Of a stretch of DNA of 25,084 bases, positions 1-9,262 are shown one piece after another (the stretch's first letter is position 1; each line of letters starts with the position of its first letter). The position numbers and the translations under genes are program-made. Where the stretch lies: the NCBI GenBank assembly GCA_002887195.1, contig PJAB01000503.1:1-25084 (forward strand), given 5' to 3'. Origin of the DNA: Chrysochromulina parva (taxonomy: Eukaryota > Haptophyta > Prymnesiales > Chrysochromulinaceae). The notes under the pieces are model-generated. The model saw only the letters and a list, made by a program, of their open reading frames with translations. It did not search any database and had not been told where the DNA came from.

Positions 1-969
1 GGGCGGCGGCGGCGAGGGCGGTGGCGGCATAGGTGGCGGCGGCGATGGCGGAGGAGGGTGGTGAGTGTGTGGGGTATGCGGGTGGTGCGGATGATGCGGG
101 TGATGCGGGTGATGCGGGTGGTGGCAATGTGTGGGGGGGTTGCATGCGCAGCAACAGAGTCCGCACGTGCAGGTGCCGGGGCAATTACTTGTAGCTGGGG
201 CGCTTACGCAACAGAGCCTGCGGCGCTCGAGGCGCCTCCCAGCGTGCTCCCCGACGTCGTCGAGAACTTCCGCCTCAACGTAAGCGATGGGTTGCTCGAC
301 CCCCCTCTTTCCCTCGAGCTGCTCCTTGAAGAGCTTGAGGTCAACTGAGAGGTGGGACAACTGCTCGTCTCCACTTCGATGTACCGCAGACAAGTCCGGC
401 GCCATCATGGGACCTCCCTTGGACACCAGCTCTCCAGCATCGAGCATGTGCTGCATCAGCCCGCTTGGCACAGTGATAATCTTCCAAGTGGAGTCCAGCG
501 CGCCCGGCGTATGCTGATGACGAGTGCTCCTCCGCTCCCCAGGATTGGGCTCCTCGACGGGGGCCTTGGAGCCGCGACTTCCGGGAAGCGCAAGGAGCAG
601 CAGGAGGAGTGCGCTCGTAGCACGTGAATTGTAGGATAGAGGTCGGGCTTGTGAGAGACTTACCACGAGTGGAAGCGTCGCACAACTGTGCAGGCGGCCG
701 TTGACGAGCGCCGCTGCCGACTCTGCCCGATGCCGCAACGGCGGCGTCCGCGCCGACTCTGCCCGATGCGCACCAGTCCCATCGCCATCGGCTGGTGCCG
801 TCGTCGCCATGGCACGCACGCGCGGGACGAAGATCGCGAGCAAGGCCAAGGCGAAGCACTTGTTCCGCGTCGAGCAAACCGCAAAGACGAGCGACTCAAG
901 CCTGAGCAGCACAAATGCGATGTCGAAGCACTTCACCCACTGCAAAGGCACACCGTCCATGTCCGCCAT
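1..969 (-). CDS. Partial extracellular-type Cys/His-Pro/Ser-Pro-rich protein (runs off left edge)
   Basis: A minus-strand frame is open without a stop from the ATG at 969 to the window edge (323 codons), so the 3' end is missing. The first 55 residues are rich in hydrophobic residues and may hold a signal or membrane segment. A second Leu run lies near residues 120-128 (ALLLLLLAL). Residues about 145-250 look like ordinary globular sequence. Then come a dense Cys cluster (about 253-282, including CTCGLCCCAC), a His-Pro tract (HHP repeated, about 283-303) and a PPPPS tract typical of hydroxyproline-rich wall or scale glycoproteins. A strong donor-like GTAAGTC starts at 663 on the minus strand, so the region upstream of it may be a separate exon or may not be coding; the exon structure is uncertain. 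The family is not recognised. The ATG at 960 (residue 4) has the better start context. Surface or extracellular location is inferred from composition only. Confidence 0.5.
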   Translation of the reverse strand, partial: MADMDGVPLQWVKCFDIAFVLLRLESLVFAVCSTRNKCFALALLAIFVPRVRAMATTAPADGDGTGAHRAESARTPPLRHRAESAAALVNGRLHSCATLPLVVSLSQARPLSYNSRATSALLLLLLALPGSRGSKAPVEEPNPGERRSTRHQHTPGALDSTWKIITVPSGLMQHMLDAGELVSKGGPMMAPDLSAVHRSGDEQLSHLSVDLKLFKEQLEGKRGVEQPIAYVEAEVLDDVGEHAGRRLERRRLCCVSAPATSNCPGTCTCGLCCCACNPPTHCHHPHHPHHPHHPHHPHTPHTHHPPPPSPPPPMPPPPSPPPP

Positions 970-1547
970 TTGATTGACCGGGTCGCCGGGAATATGTACT
1001 GGTTTGCTGTCGCCTCGGGCACCTTCGGGGCCTGTCTCTGGGAGTCAACGGCAGCGATTCCGCTCCTTTTATTTATCACTGGAATCGCGGTTAAGTCATC
1101 AGTGATGCAAATCTTTTCATCACTGGGATGAAAAGACATAGCGAAAAGACAGGTTTTGTGTAGAAGATGAGGATGCATGTAGTTCACTCAGTTTGAAATC
1201 AGAGTGTGACTGTGAGGACTGCGGATACAATGTATCAATCCCTCCCCTACCCCCTTGCATGCGGGCAAAAGACTTTCGGGTACGTCGCCGCCGTCTTTTG
1301 CGGTACGGATACATGTACTGCTTTCATTTGACTGCTTTAATCTACCGTGTACCGATTGTGCTGCATGCCTGCATCGATCCGGGATGCATCGTCCTACCGT
1401 ATGTACTGTTCGTCGGAATACTGAGTAAATTCAGGAACATTCGAGGATCGAGGAGATGATCATCCCAACGGCCCGGCCCCTGTCCCGTCCGGCCGCTCTA
1501 GGTGCAGACGGCAGGTCGACGCAAACCGAACACTGCTCCGCCCCCAG
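970..1547. other. Intergenic, AT-richer than the genes
   Basis: This lies between the upstream side of the partial left-edge gene and the 3' end of the TMEM222-like gene, both on the minus strand. Base composition is noticeably AT-richer than in the coding regions. Apart from the dispersed repeat at 1185-1257, I see no gene or RNA. The open frames here are short and have no recognisable protein character. Confidence 0.5.
1185..1257 (+). repeat. Dispersed repeat, copy 1
   Basis: It starts CACTCAGTTTGAAATCAG and ends with a pyrimidine block (ATCCCTCCCC then TACCCCCTTG). The same start and end blocks recur at 9051-9120 and 9128-9262, with a variable middle. It is non-coding, and I could not assign it to a transposon family. 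Confidence 0.75.
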
Positions 1548-1601
1548 GTTTGCGTGGCTCTACAGGCTTGCGTGGCTCTGCAGGCTGGCGTGGCTCTACA
1601 G
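1548..1601 (+). repeat. Three 18-nt tandem repeats at the 3' end of the TMEM222-like gene
   Basis: Three successive copies of a unit close to GCTTGCGTGGCTCTACAG lie at 1548-1565, 1566-1583 and 1584-1601, with few differences. The last copy contains the stop codon of the minus-strand gene (1596-1598), so the expansion lies mostly in its 3' untranslated region. Read on the plus strand each unit ends in a pyrimidine-poor CTCTACAG. Confidence 0.85.
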
Positions 1602-2699
1602 GCCTGTTCGCAGCATGTCGTCGTCGGAGTCCGAGTCGCGCCGATCAGCGTCCTCGTGCACGAAGCCCCGCTGCGAGTCCAGTCGCAGAAAGGCCAGGGC
1701 GCCAAACCACGCGACGAAGAAGCCGTTGACCGACACCAGCAGGAGCAGCCACAGCTTGGCAAGGTCCCAGACACCGTGCCACACACCGAGCCATAGCACG
1801 CACCAGGTCACGACAGCCGTGCCTCCCCACTGTTGCATCCATCCCGCCCGCCGCCCGTGAACGTAGTGCGCGTGCAGGAAGAGGCGCAGCCCGACGCCCG
1901 CCACGGTCCAAGTGCGCAGCAGCCCAAACGAGCCCGGCTGGCCCTCGGGCGTGTGCTCGATCGCATTGAGGAAGCCCGCGAGGAATGAGTGGCAGTTCCA
2001 CGTCAGCAAGCCATACTCAACCTTCTCGAACGCATCAGCTGCGTGGCTCACCTCGGCTGCCCAGTCGAGTGGGGCTCCTGCGCTGCGCGAGGCTCGCGCA
2101 GGGTCGAGCTGCAGGTAGCGCGCGGGCCAGCCAAAGGCCATCGCGTCTCGCCCGACGTGCCGCCCCGCAAAATCGTGGATGATGCCGTCGCGGTCGCCTA
2201 GCCCGACGTGGCCCACATACGGTGCGACCCAAGTGAGTGGATGGATGGGCGTCCACACGAGGCAGCACGGGTACCTGTGCGCCGCGTGGTCGATGCGCAT
2301 GCTCGGGTCCTCGGCCGCGTCGGCTGCCGCGGCCGCGACCTCCTTGGTTGCGGCCAGCCACCCTTGCCACAATGAGGCACCGACGTCGATGAGGATGTCA
2401 AGCCCCAAAAAGGGCGTGGGCGGTTCGTCGTCCTCGTGATGATGCACGGAGCCGTGGTCAGAGAGCGCTTCTCCGACCATGCGATGCAGGCGCTCGTACC
2501 ACTCGAGCGCACCGAATGTCACGCGAGGCGGCAACAAGTGGCCCTCTCCCAGCGGCGCTCTCGAGAGGCGGCGTCCGGATGGTGACCGCCTCATGCCGCT
2601 TTGACGATCGAGGCCGAGCAGCGCAAATGGAGCTGGTGGCGGGCTGTCGGGTCGCGCGGATGGTGGGCTCTCCGGTCGGAAGAGGACGTCAGCAGCCAT
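1596..2699 (-). CDS. TMEM222/RTE1-family (DUF778) membrane protein
   Basis: This single-exon gene encodes 367 residues. The DUF778 core is at about residues 140-290. It shows the family hallmarks: a VWTPIHPLTW block, YVGHVGLGDRDGIIHDFAG, a following MAFGWPARYLQLDP block, and the conserved NCHSF motif near 235-239. Two strongly hydrophobic segments follow (about 292-312 and 316-338), then an acidic tail. In plants this family (RTE1) acts at Golgi/ER membranes and modulates ethylene-receptor function; in animals it is TMEM222, of unclear role. The role here is unknown. The N-terminal 60 residues are Pro/Ser-rich and probably disordered. The start is the ATG at 2699; the open frame extends only one more codon (TTG) in that direction. 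The gene diverges from the propeller gene with about 290 bp between the start codons. Confidence 0.9.
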   Translation of the reverse strand: MAADVLFRPESPPSARPDSPPPAPFALLGLDRQSGMRRSPSGRRLSRAPLGEGHLLPPRVTFGALEWYERLHRMVGEALSDHGSVHHHEDDEPPTPFLGLDILIDVGASLWQGWLAATKEVAAAAADAAEDPSMRIDHAAHRYPCCLVWTPIHPLTWVAPYVGHVGLGDRDGIIHDFAGRHVGRDAMAFGWPARYLQLDPARASRSAGAPLDWAAEVSHAADAFEKVEYGLLTWNCHSFLAGFLNAIEHTPEGQPGSFGLLRTWTVAGVGLRLFLHAHYVHGRRAGWMQQWGGTAVVTWCVLWLGVWHGVWDLAKLWLLLLVSVNGFFVAWFGALAFLRLDSQRGFVHEDADRRDSDSDDDMLRTGL

Positions 2700-2990
2700 C
2701 AATCAACTTTGTGCGAACTTTGAGCGTCTTTGATGACACAAGCCGCTCCACACTTCGCATGCACAATTCGCCACGGGGCCCCTAACGATTGCGAGTATTA
2801 GGACAATTTGAAAGAACGAGGTCCTGTGGTTCTTTATGATTCCGGGCATTCCGTTTCGCGCTCGTTCACACGGAAGTTCAATGACGAACGCCCGGGCGCG
2901 CACGAGCGTCGAGCTGCGCGCGCGAGCTGCGCGACCCACGGCGTCGAGCTGCGCGCGGGCGGGCGCGTGGCGCAGCTCGTGCCCTCGGCG
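2700..2990. promoter_or_regulatory. Divergent upstream region shared by two genes
   Basis: The minus-strand TMEM222-like gene and the plus-strand propeller gene start at opposite ends of this 291-bp stretch, so it probably holds both promoters. The propeller frame stays open through most of it (from about 2808), so an upstream coding exon is possible. No clear TATA box was found. Confidence 0.35.
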
Positions 2991-5073
2991 ATGTCATCGG
3001 GGATGCACTGGCACAAGTACGAACCGCCCGGTTGTGCGGCAACCACCAGCAGGCCCAGAAAGGAATGCCATGGCCCAGAGCTCCTTCCGAACAGGAGCCT
3101 GTGGCAGTGCATCGACAGCCGCACGGCGCAACGTGCTTGCGAAGAGCGTGAGGAGTGTGCTGGCCTCTATTTTGATGGCAAGGCTTGCCGCATGCTACGA
3201 TGTTCCGACAGCTCTGGCACAAGGAGTTCGGGAGCACGCTCATACGACTGCAAGCAGCGATTCGTGGCGAAATCTGTTCATCCTAGGGAGAGGGCGGCCC
3301 TGCTTCATGGGATGACGGGCCGAAGCTGCAGCGCAGTCAGCTATGTCATGCGCCATCTGCGCTCTCATGTTTCACTATCTTTCTCGCGCACTCCTGCTCG
3401 CTACTTCACCATCGTGGAGAGCGGTGGCGATACGTGGCTTGTGTGGAAGAATGGCGTCATCCACGGAGAGCTGCGCTTTGCGCAGTTGGAGGGAGCGGAT
3501 GCAGCTCGTCCGATGCTGCGGCGTGACGAGAACCAAACGCTCCTGGAACGCCTTTACGAAGCGAAGCAACGCCGCTACCTTATGACTCACAACGCCGCGT
3601 TGCTCATGTACGATGGCAGGCTGCATGTGATTGGAGGTCGGCACATGGGCGACGAGAAGAATTCAATGGAAGACGGTGTCTACCATGTGAGTGCGGACAG
3701 CGCCGCTCTGAGTGCAGCGGCTCGCGATCGTAGCAGTGTGGACCTCATGGCCTGGTCCTCTCCCAGGAGGATCTTTGACGGACGGCATCAAGGCTGCATC
3801 GATGGCAGGGTCAACGCGAACGGCATGTCACCATTCATTCGCCATGGCGTGTGCGAATACGATGGGCGCTTCTCGTTGATCTACTTTCGCGGACGTTTCC
3901 TCCATTACGTTCGAGCAAACCCTACGCTCGGCCGCCGCTTCGTGCAGATGACGTCATCAGCTGATCTTCAGGAGTGGACGGCGATGCGGTCGATTCGCCT
4001 GAAGAGCACGGACGCATGCGCTGCCAATATATACACCTTTGCCGTGCAACACCACCCGTTGCGCACCGACCGCCTGCTCGCGTTTTACCCTGCCATCCTT
4101 GGCTGCCACTCAGGCTCCTCTGTGGCTGAGGGGCCCAGGCTCAGCTCTTGGTCGGGGGTGCACTGCACAAGTGCGCAGCGTCGCTTTCCCCGGTCGGGCT
4201 CGGGTCCGGGTGCAGGGGACTTCGCCTCTGTGGACGACTTGTCCTCCTTGGCAAACGCCTCGCTGATGATCTCGTGCTCCGCCGACGGCCGAAGCTGGTC
4301 ACAACCCTTCCCGCTCTTCCATTGCCAAGTAAGAAGGCATTCGGGGGTTCGGATAGCGTCTCTCCCAGTATCGAATGGTCTGCGACTTATGGGTGACAAA
4401 CTCTTCGTATGGGTGCATCAGGACGTTCCACTCGACTCGAGACTGCGCGACGCGGAAGATTCCCAGGTCGTGCGCTATGAGCTCAATGCCTCGGCTTTCC
4501 ACCAATGGTCGGCCGAAGCGTGCGGGTCGGCTCTGGAGGCGACGACGGACGCTCGTGAGGGAGCGCACGAGGCGCTCACCACACAGCGCTACAATGCGTC
4601 GCCGCTCATGGACTCCATCGCAAAGCTTTGGTACATCAATCGGAAGCAGGCGAGTGCTATTGATTGCCACTCATTGCCACTGATTACCACTGATTGCCAC
4701 TGATTGGTACATCAATCGGAAGCAGGTGAAGGTGTTGCAAGCGAGCAGCACTGGGTGGTGCGGTGGGCGTCTTCCGATCGCCCCTTGGGCTCGCGACACA
4801 CCCGAGGCACAGATGAGCGTCGCTGATCGCTCCAACGACGAGTTGTTCTTCAACGAGTCTTGGTATGCGGGCTTGCCGGTTTCTCTCAAGGGCCGCGGCA
4901 TCGAGTACAGCACAGAGGAGGGGCTCGTGAAGAGGAAAGTCAGGATGGACCGTGACCGTCAACGACAATCAGCTGGCCACGCACTGGGCGGGTCAAACCG
5001 ACATAGTGATTCTAAGATCCAGGTGCAGCACCTAGCGGCGCGGGGCAGCAACCCCATGCGCGATTTGACGTGA
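2991..5073 (+). CDS. Predicted beta-propeller (glycoside-hydrolase-like) protein with Cys-rich N terminus
   Basis: There are two exons, 2991-4649 and 4726-5073, joined in phase 0, giving 668 residues. Residues about 15-90 are Cys-rich and resemble a PAN/apple-type module (WQCIDSRTAQRACEE followed by CAGLYFDGKACRML). From about 138 to 550 the protein is built of repeated beta-strand blocks with Asp/Gly turns. These include DGRVNANGMSPF, a CEYDGRFSLIYFRGRF segment near 287-302 and NIYTFAV near 346. This layout recalls five-bladed propellers of GH32/GH43 or sialidase type, but I cannot identify catalytic acids, so enzyme activity is unproven. The open frame reaches back to 2808 but holds no ATG before 2991. 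No signal peptide is visible at 2991, so an upstream exon carrying one may be missing. The gene is tail-to-tail with the P4H-TPR gene. Confidence 0.7.
4650..4725 (+). other. Intron of the propeller gene, GC-AG, flanked by a 23-nt direct repeat
   Basis: The donor is CAG|GCGAGTGC and the acceptor is AAGCAG|GTGAAG. Removing 76 nt joins two frames in phase 0 and avoids an in-frame TGA. The body is TGATTGCCAC-like repeats. An identical 23-nt sequence lies at 4628-4650 and at 4704-4726, so the intron is exactly one repeat period long. The alternative registers allowed by the repeat give the same mRNA. Confidence 0.85.
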
Positions 5074-5347
5074 GCTTGTCCGTTGTCGGCAGTGAGCGCC
5101 GCGCGTTATTGATTCGTAGTTGATCTTCGCGTCATAAGTCACGCCTTGGCCTCGTTCCCGGGCGCGCGGGCGAAGCGAGGGCAGCCCCGACACCGCGGCG
5201 CGCGGGCGGCATGGACCGGATCGCTGCCGGATCGACGATTTCGGCCGGGCGGGGCGCCTTAGGATCCGATGCGGTATCCTAACGCGCGAGATCTGAGGCC
5301 CATAGGAACCCCACAAAATCCCTCCATTCAATGAATACGTACCCGCA

Positions 5348-6778
5348 CTAATCTCTAATGCGCATCTCGTTTGAGGCGATGCAATGCGGGTCTCCTGGGG
5401 CTAGCTTCGCTCTCAGCCGTTGCAGCCCTACATCGGCAGCGAGAGACTCCACAGGCGCCTCGGCGAGCAGCACCTCGAGACCTCGCAGCCGCCGCGCCTT
5501 GAGCAGCAGCTCGCCAGCGCTGAGACGAGCGTTCACATTGTATGGGTCGATGGCGAGCGCGCGTCGATAGGCGACGAACGCCCTTCGCGGCTGCCCCATC
5601 TCAGCGAGGGCGACACCCATATTGGTTAGCAGTAGGGAATCTCGTGGGTTGAGCGCCTCCGCGCGCTCGTAATTCCACAGCGCCTCCTCGGGTACGCCGA
5701 GCTCGTGAGCTCGCGTACCGAGATCGTACCAGATCTCGTGGTCGCTCTCCTCCGTCACCTCACGCGCGAGCTCCAGATTGCGAAGCTCATCATCATCGCC
5801 GTAGCCGTCGTCGTCATCGTCGTCGTCGTCCGTGAGCGCCAGAGCCTCCTCCGCCGCCGCCTCCGCCGCCCCAAGGTACGTCCGATCGATGCCATCATCC
5901 TCGGCCAGCTGCTCGCGAGCAAAGCTCTCATGCGCGCGTAGCCGGAAGCGTCGCCCGTGCTCCGCGGGCTTCATGCTCACCGTATTCAGGAAGAGCACGA
6001 GTACCCACCTCTCCCCCGCTGTGATGCGGTGGCCCGCGTGCCGCACGGCTGACGGGTGGAGGAGCGCACACCCTTGCTCGAGCGCGATGGCGCGACCGAG
6101 TGGCTCGATGAACGTGCCGCCGCCCGAGTACTCGCGCCGCTCGCTCAGTGGCACCACGCACGAGATCAGCGAGTGGTCGCGATGGATGGGTTGGTGCGTG
6201 AGCTGAGCGCTGTGGTCGTAGTTGATCACCAAGGCTCGATACACCCAGAGATCGGTGGCATCGTCCACCACTCCAGGGTAGCAGGCTGCTGCGAGGGACG
6301 TCAACCGCGCAAATGCTCCGTTGTTGAGCCAGGCGAGGGTCTTCGGCATGTCCTCGACTGCGACGTCCCTGTTCGTGTCAGTCATCGTGAAGCGGCTCCG
6401 AGCGCCTTCGGCAATGAGCGACCGCGCCTCGTCGACCACGGCGCAGCACTCGGCTTGGGTGAACACTGGCGCAACTGCAGCAACGACCAGCTCGTCCGTC
6501 TCGAATGGGCATGCACTGCCCATGCCCAGAGCGTTGCGGCCAACAGAGTGCGTGGTGTACGAGACGACCGGCACCGCCGCGTCAGCACGCCGGAAGCCGA
6601 TGTCAGCGCTCGCTAAAAGCTCGGCAGCGTGAGCGGCCGCGTTCGCCTGCATGCCTTTGGCCATGCTCCACGGAGACGAGAACATCATGTTCCCGGCTCG
6701 GTTCCCGGACGTCAAGTGAAGCTGCTCGTGCTGCTGCTGCGGTCCGGTGTCTTGGGTGTGGTGTCGAATTATAAACAT
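5348..6778 (-). CDS. 2-oxoglutarate/Fe(II) dioxygenase (prolyl 4-hydroxylase-like) with C-terminal TPR repeats
   Basis: This single-exon gene encodes 476 residues. Residues about 95-265 form a P4H-type double-stranded beta-helix domain. The metal ligands are visible as H199-R-D201 (in IHRDHS) and H247. R257 follows ten residues later in HRITAGERW, where the family has the basic residue that binds 2-oxoglutarate. GGGTFIEPL and LLHPSAVRHAG are further family signatures. An Asp run (about 317-330) forms a linker to TPR-like helices at about 345-440 (DLGTRAHELGVPEEALWNYE, NMGVALAEMGQPRRAFVAYR). It probably hydroxylates prolyl or other residues of protein partners held by the TPRs; the substrate is unknown. 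No clear signal peptide is seen, so it may be cytosolic. Other in-frame ATGs (residues 31, 32, 39) are possible starts. It diverges from the amidase gene, 200 bp between starts. Confidence 0.9.
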   Translation of the reverse strand: MFIIRHHTQDTGPQQQHEQLHLTSGNRAGNMMFSSPWSMAKGMQANAAAHAAELLASADIGFRRADAAVPVVSYTTHSVGRNALGMGSACPFETDELVVAAVAPVFTQAECCAVVDEARSLIAEGARSRFTMTDTNRDVAVEDMPKTLAWLNNGAFARLTSLAAACYPGVVDDATDLWVYRALVINYDHSAQLTHQPIHRDHSLISCVVPLSERREYSGGGTFIEPLGRAIALEQGCALLHPSAVRHAGHRITAGERWVLVLFLNTVSMKPAEHGRRFRLRAHESFAREQLAEDDGIDRTYLGAAEAAAEEALALTDDDDDDDDGYGDDDELRNLELAREVTEESDHEIWYDLGTRAHELGVPEEALWNYERAEALNPRDSLLLTNMGVALAEMGQPRRAFVAYRRALAIDPYNVNARLSAGELLLKARRLRGLEVLLAEAPVESLAADVGLQRLRAKLAPGDPHCIASNEMRIRD

Positions 6779-6978
6779 TGGCTGTGAAACTCAACGCGCG
6801 CAGCGCAGCGCACACACGCTCCGGACCCCCAAGCACGAGGGCCTGAAGCGTAACGGGCGGGTCGTTTGAATGTGAGAGATGCAGCGCGTAAATGACTTTT
6901 TCACCTGCACACGAAATCACATAGGTCACAGACACATTCACACCGCTGCTGTGGGCACCAAGGGAGGGGAAGCCGGGC
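6779..6978. promoter_or_regulatory. Divergent promoter region, P4H-TPR / amidase
   Basis: This 200-bp gap separates the start codons of two head-to-head genes and must carry both transcription starts. No firm core promoter motif is recognised. Confidence 0.4.
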
Positions 6979-9002
6979 ATGGTGCGCGCGATGCGGAGGT
7001 GTGTCGCGCTCGCCACCGCTGGGTTTGCTGGTTTCGGCTGCATCGTGCTCGTCTGGCGTCGCCTTGCGGCGCATGCCGTCCACAGGAGGTACCGGCAGCT
7101 GGTCGAGATCAAACGGCGTGAGCTCGAATCTCGCCTTACTCGTGCTCGGGATGCGGGACTGGCGTGGGACGGTTGCCTCAAGTGGACTGCGGCACACCGC
7201 GTCCGAACGAAATTGAGGCAGCCATTTGGTTCGGAGCTCGCAAACCAATTCATCGAACCAATTGAGCTCCTCAACATGACGGCAACGGAGCTCCTTGGAG
7301 CGATGAGCATCGGGCGGCTCTCTGCCGAGTATGTGATGAGATGCTTCATCGCCCGTGCCATCGAAGTCGACGAGACGCTGAGGGCTGTCACCGAGCAGGC
7401 CTACGAGGAGGCCCTCGCCGAGGCCAAAGCGTGCGACCTCGAGCGCGCCGAGGGCAAGCTCCGCGGGCCGCTGCATGGGCTTCCCTTCTCCGTCAAGGAG
7501 CAGATTCGCATGGCGGGCTTCCAGAGCACCTGCGGCGCGTGCTGCCGCCTGGCTGAGGCTCCTTCGGAGGAGACTGCCTTGCTGGTGACCCTCGCCAAGC
7601 AGGCGGGCGCCATCCCCTTTGCACGCACCAATGTGCCACAGCTGCTCATGCTGCCCGAGACGTTCAACGCCATCTATGGGACGACGTGCAACCCATACGA
7701 TCTTGGGCGCAGCCCGGGCGGTTCGACTGGTGGCGAGTGCGCGCTCATCGCGGCGCGAGGCTCTCCTCTCGGCCTCGGCACCGACGTCGGCGGCTCGGTG
7801 CGCATCCCCGCGTTCATGACGGGGCTGTGCGCGTTCAAGCCGACTGTGGATCGTCTCTCGTACAAGGGGATCACCGTGCCCCGCCGCGGCAATCGATCAG
7901 GCCAGCGCGAGGTGCGCTCTGCGCCAGGGCCGATAGCCCGATGCGTCGCCGATCTCGAGCTCGTGATGCATGCGTTCTGCCAGACCGCGATGTACGCAGC
8001 GGACACAACGATCCCCCGCATGCCCTGGGACCGCGCATCGGTCGCCCATCGAGCCAAAGGTCCCACAGCCAAAGGTCCCACAGCCAAAGGTCCCACCAGC
8101 CCTTCACGAAGAGGCTCAGAGGGGTCGAAGCCGCTGCGCTTCGGGTACTTTGTCAATGATCATTGGTTCGAGCCCGCGGAGGCATGCAAGCGTGCCGTGC
8201 GCGGGACGGCGGAGGCGCTGCGCGCCGCGGGGCACGAGGTTGTCGAGTTCACACCGCTCGAGATGGCCGAGGCGGCGAAGCTGTACGTCGCGCTACTCTC
8301 TGCCGACGGCAACTTCCGAGGCTTCCTCGACGGCATCGACGGCGAGAAACTCCACCCAAACTATGCTTTCCTGTGCCAGGTGGCCTGCGTTCCAAATTGG
8401 ATCCGGCCGCTGCTCAGCGCCGTGATGCGCCACGCGCTCGGCGAGCCTCGAAAGGCTGATCTCGTGCTCTCGGGCGCAGCCAAGACGGCTCACGAGTACT
8501 GGCAGGTGATCACGCAGGTGACTGCCTACGATGGCCTCTGATGGCCTCTGATTGCTTCCCTCATTGCATGCAGGTGATCACGCGGGTGAGCGAGCTGCGC
8601 GACAGCTTCCTCGAGCGCTTCGCCGCCGCTGGGCTCGATGCCCTCCTGTGCCCTGGCCTCGGCTTGCCTGCCTTTCCGCACGGCATGAGCGTGCTGCTCA
8701 ACCAGGCATGCTCGTACACGTTCGTGTGGAACCTCTTCAACGTACCAGCTGGCACTCTGCCCGTGACCTTTGTACGCGCGGACGAGCAGTTCTACGACGG
8801 CGGGAAGCTGCACGACTCGCTCAGCCGCGCGGCGCATGTGGCAATGCGTGGGAGCCAAGGGCTTCCAATCGGCATACAGATCGTCACACTGCCGTGGAAG
8901 GACGAGGCATGCCTGGGCGCGATGCAGGTGGTAGAGGATGCCGTCGGTCGATTAGATCCCATGCCAGGTGGTCGATTAGATCCTACCGCACGGCTCCACT
9001 GA
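6979..9002 (+). CDS. FAAH-like amidase-signature hydrolase, membrane anchored
   Basis: There are two exons, 6979-8505 and 8574-9002, joined in phase 0, giving 651 residues. A hydrophobic N-terminal segment (about 8-27) followed by a basic helix matches the membrane anchor of fatty acid amide hydrolase 1. The amidase-signature triad is intact: K173 (in GLPFSVKEQ), cis-Ser S249 (in GRSPGGSTGG) and nucleophile S273 (in GTDVGGSVRIP). The spacing of 76 and 24 is almost that of mammalian FAAH. C-terminal blocks LFNVPAGTLPVTFV and SQGLPIGIQIVTLPWKDE also match FAAH. Likely role: hydrolysis of fatty-acid amides or lipid esters at a membrane; the actual substrate is not shown. An insertion between the catalytic core and the following domain carries three AKGPT repeats. 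The C terminus repeats GRLDP twice. Confidence 0.93.
8054..8098 (+). repeat. Three 15-nt coding repeats in the amidase gene
   Basis: The unit CCAAAGGTCCCACAG is repeated three times (last copy slightly changed) and encodes AKGPT three times. It lies in a segment that is short in animal FAAH, between the catalytic core and the KPLRFGYF strand, so it is probably a tolerated surface-loop expansion. Confidence 0.85.
8506..8573 (+). other. Intron of the amidase gene, flanked by direct repeats
   Basis: It begins GTGATCACGCAG and ends TTGCATGCAG, 68 nt, and contains in-frame stops. Splicing gives EYWQ followed by VITRVSELRD in a continuous frame. A 20-nt sequence at the donor (8502-8521) recurs with one mismatch at the acceptor (8570-8589). 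The body has TGATGGCCTC and TGATTGCTTC units. A donor at 8518 (56-nt intron) is the alternative, but it would repeat VIT in the protein. Confidence 0.85.
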
Positions 9003-9050
9003 GGCGACGTGAACGATTAACGACCGTCGCCCCCCCAGGCCCACGCCCCA

Positions 9051-9120
9051 CACTCAGTTTGAAATCAGGGTATGAGGAATGGGTGCAAATCCAGATATTA
9101 ATCCCTCCCCTACCCCCTTG
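9051..9120 (+). repeat. Dispersed repeat, copy 2
   Basis: It begins CACTCAGTTTGAAATCAG like copies 1 and 3 and ends with the same pyrimidine block TCCCTCCCCTACCCCCTTG. It is the most compact copy (70 nt). Confidence 0.8.
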
Positions 9121-9127
9121 GGTAAAT

Positions 9128-9262
9128 CACTCAGTTTGAAATCAGGGTATGAGACGGTGGTGGAGTGAGCGTGGGGGGACCGCGAAGAAACTGAACTGAA
9201 CTGAACTGAGGGTACTAGTATGAGGAAAGGGCGCAAATCCCTCCCCTACCCCTTGGGTAAAA
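9128..9262 (+). repeat. Dispersed repeat, copy 3, with internal insertion
   Basis: Its first 26 nt match copy 2 and its end repeats the GCAAATCCCTCCCCTACCC block. The middle differs by an inserted stretch of about 65 nt containing GTGGGGGGACCGCGAAGAAA and CTGAA pentamers. Confidence 0.75.
9191..9210 (+). repeat. CTGAA pentamer microsatellite
   Basis: About four CTGAA units. The complementary pentamer (TTCAG) forms the longer microsatellite at 24965-25004; both lie just upstream of inferred gene starts. Confidence 0.85.

Noticed and set aside
341..877. 178-codon minus-strand open frame
   Set aside because: It overlaps the longer edge-open frame and is less protein-like; that longer frame ends in coherent Cys-rich and Pro-rich tracts.
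2808..2990. Upstream extension of the propeller gene
   Set aside because: The frame is open from a TTG at 2808 but contains no ATG before 2991 and reads as Arg/Ala-rich filler; it may still be an unrecognised exon, but it cannot be called.
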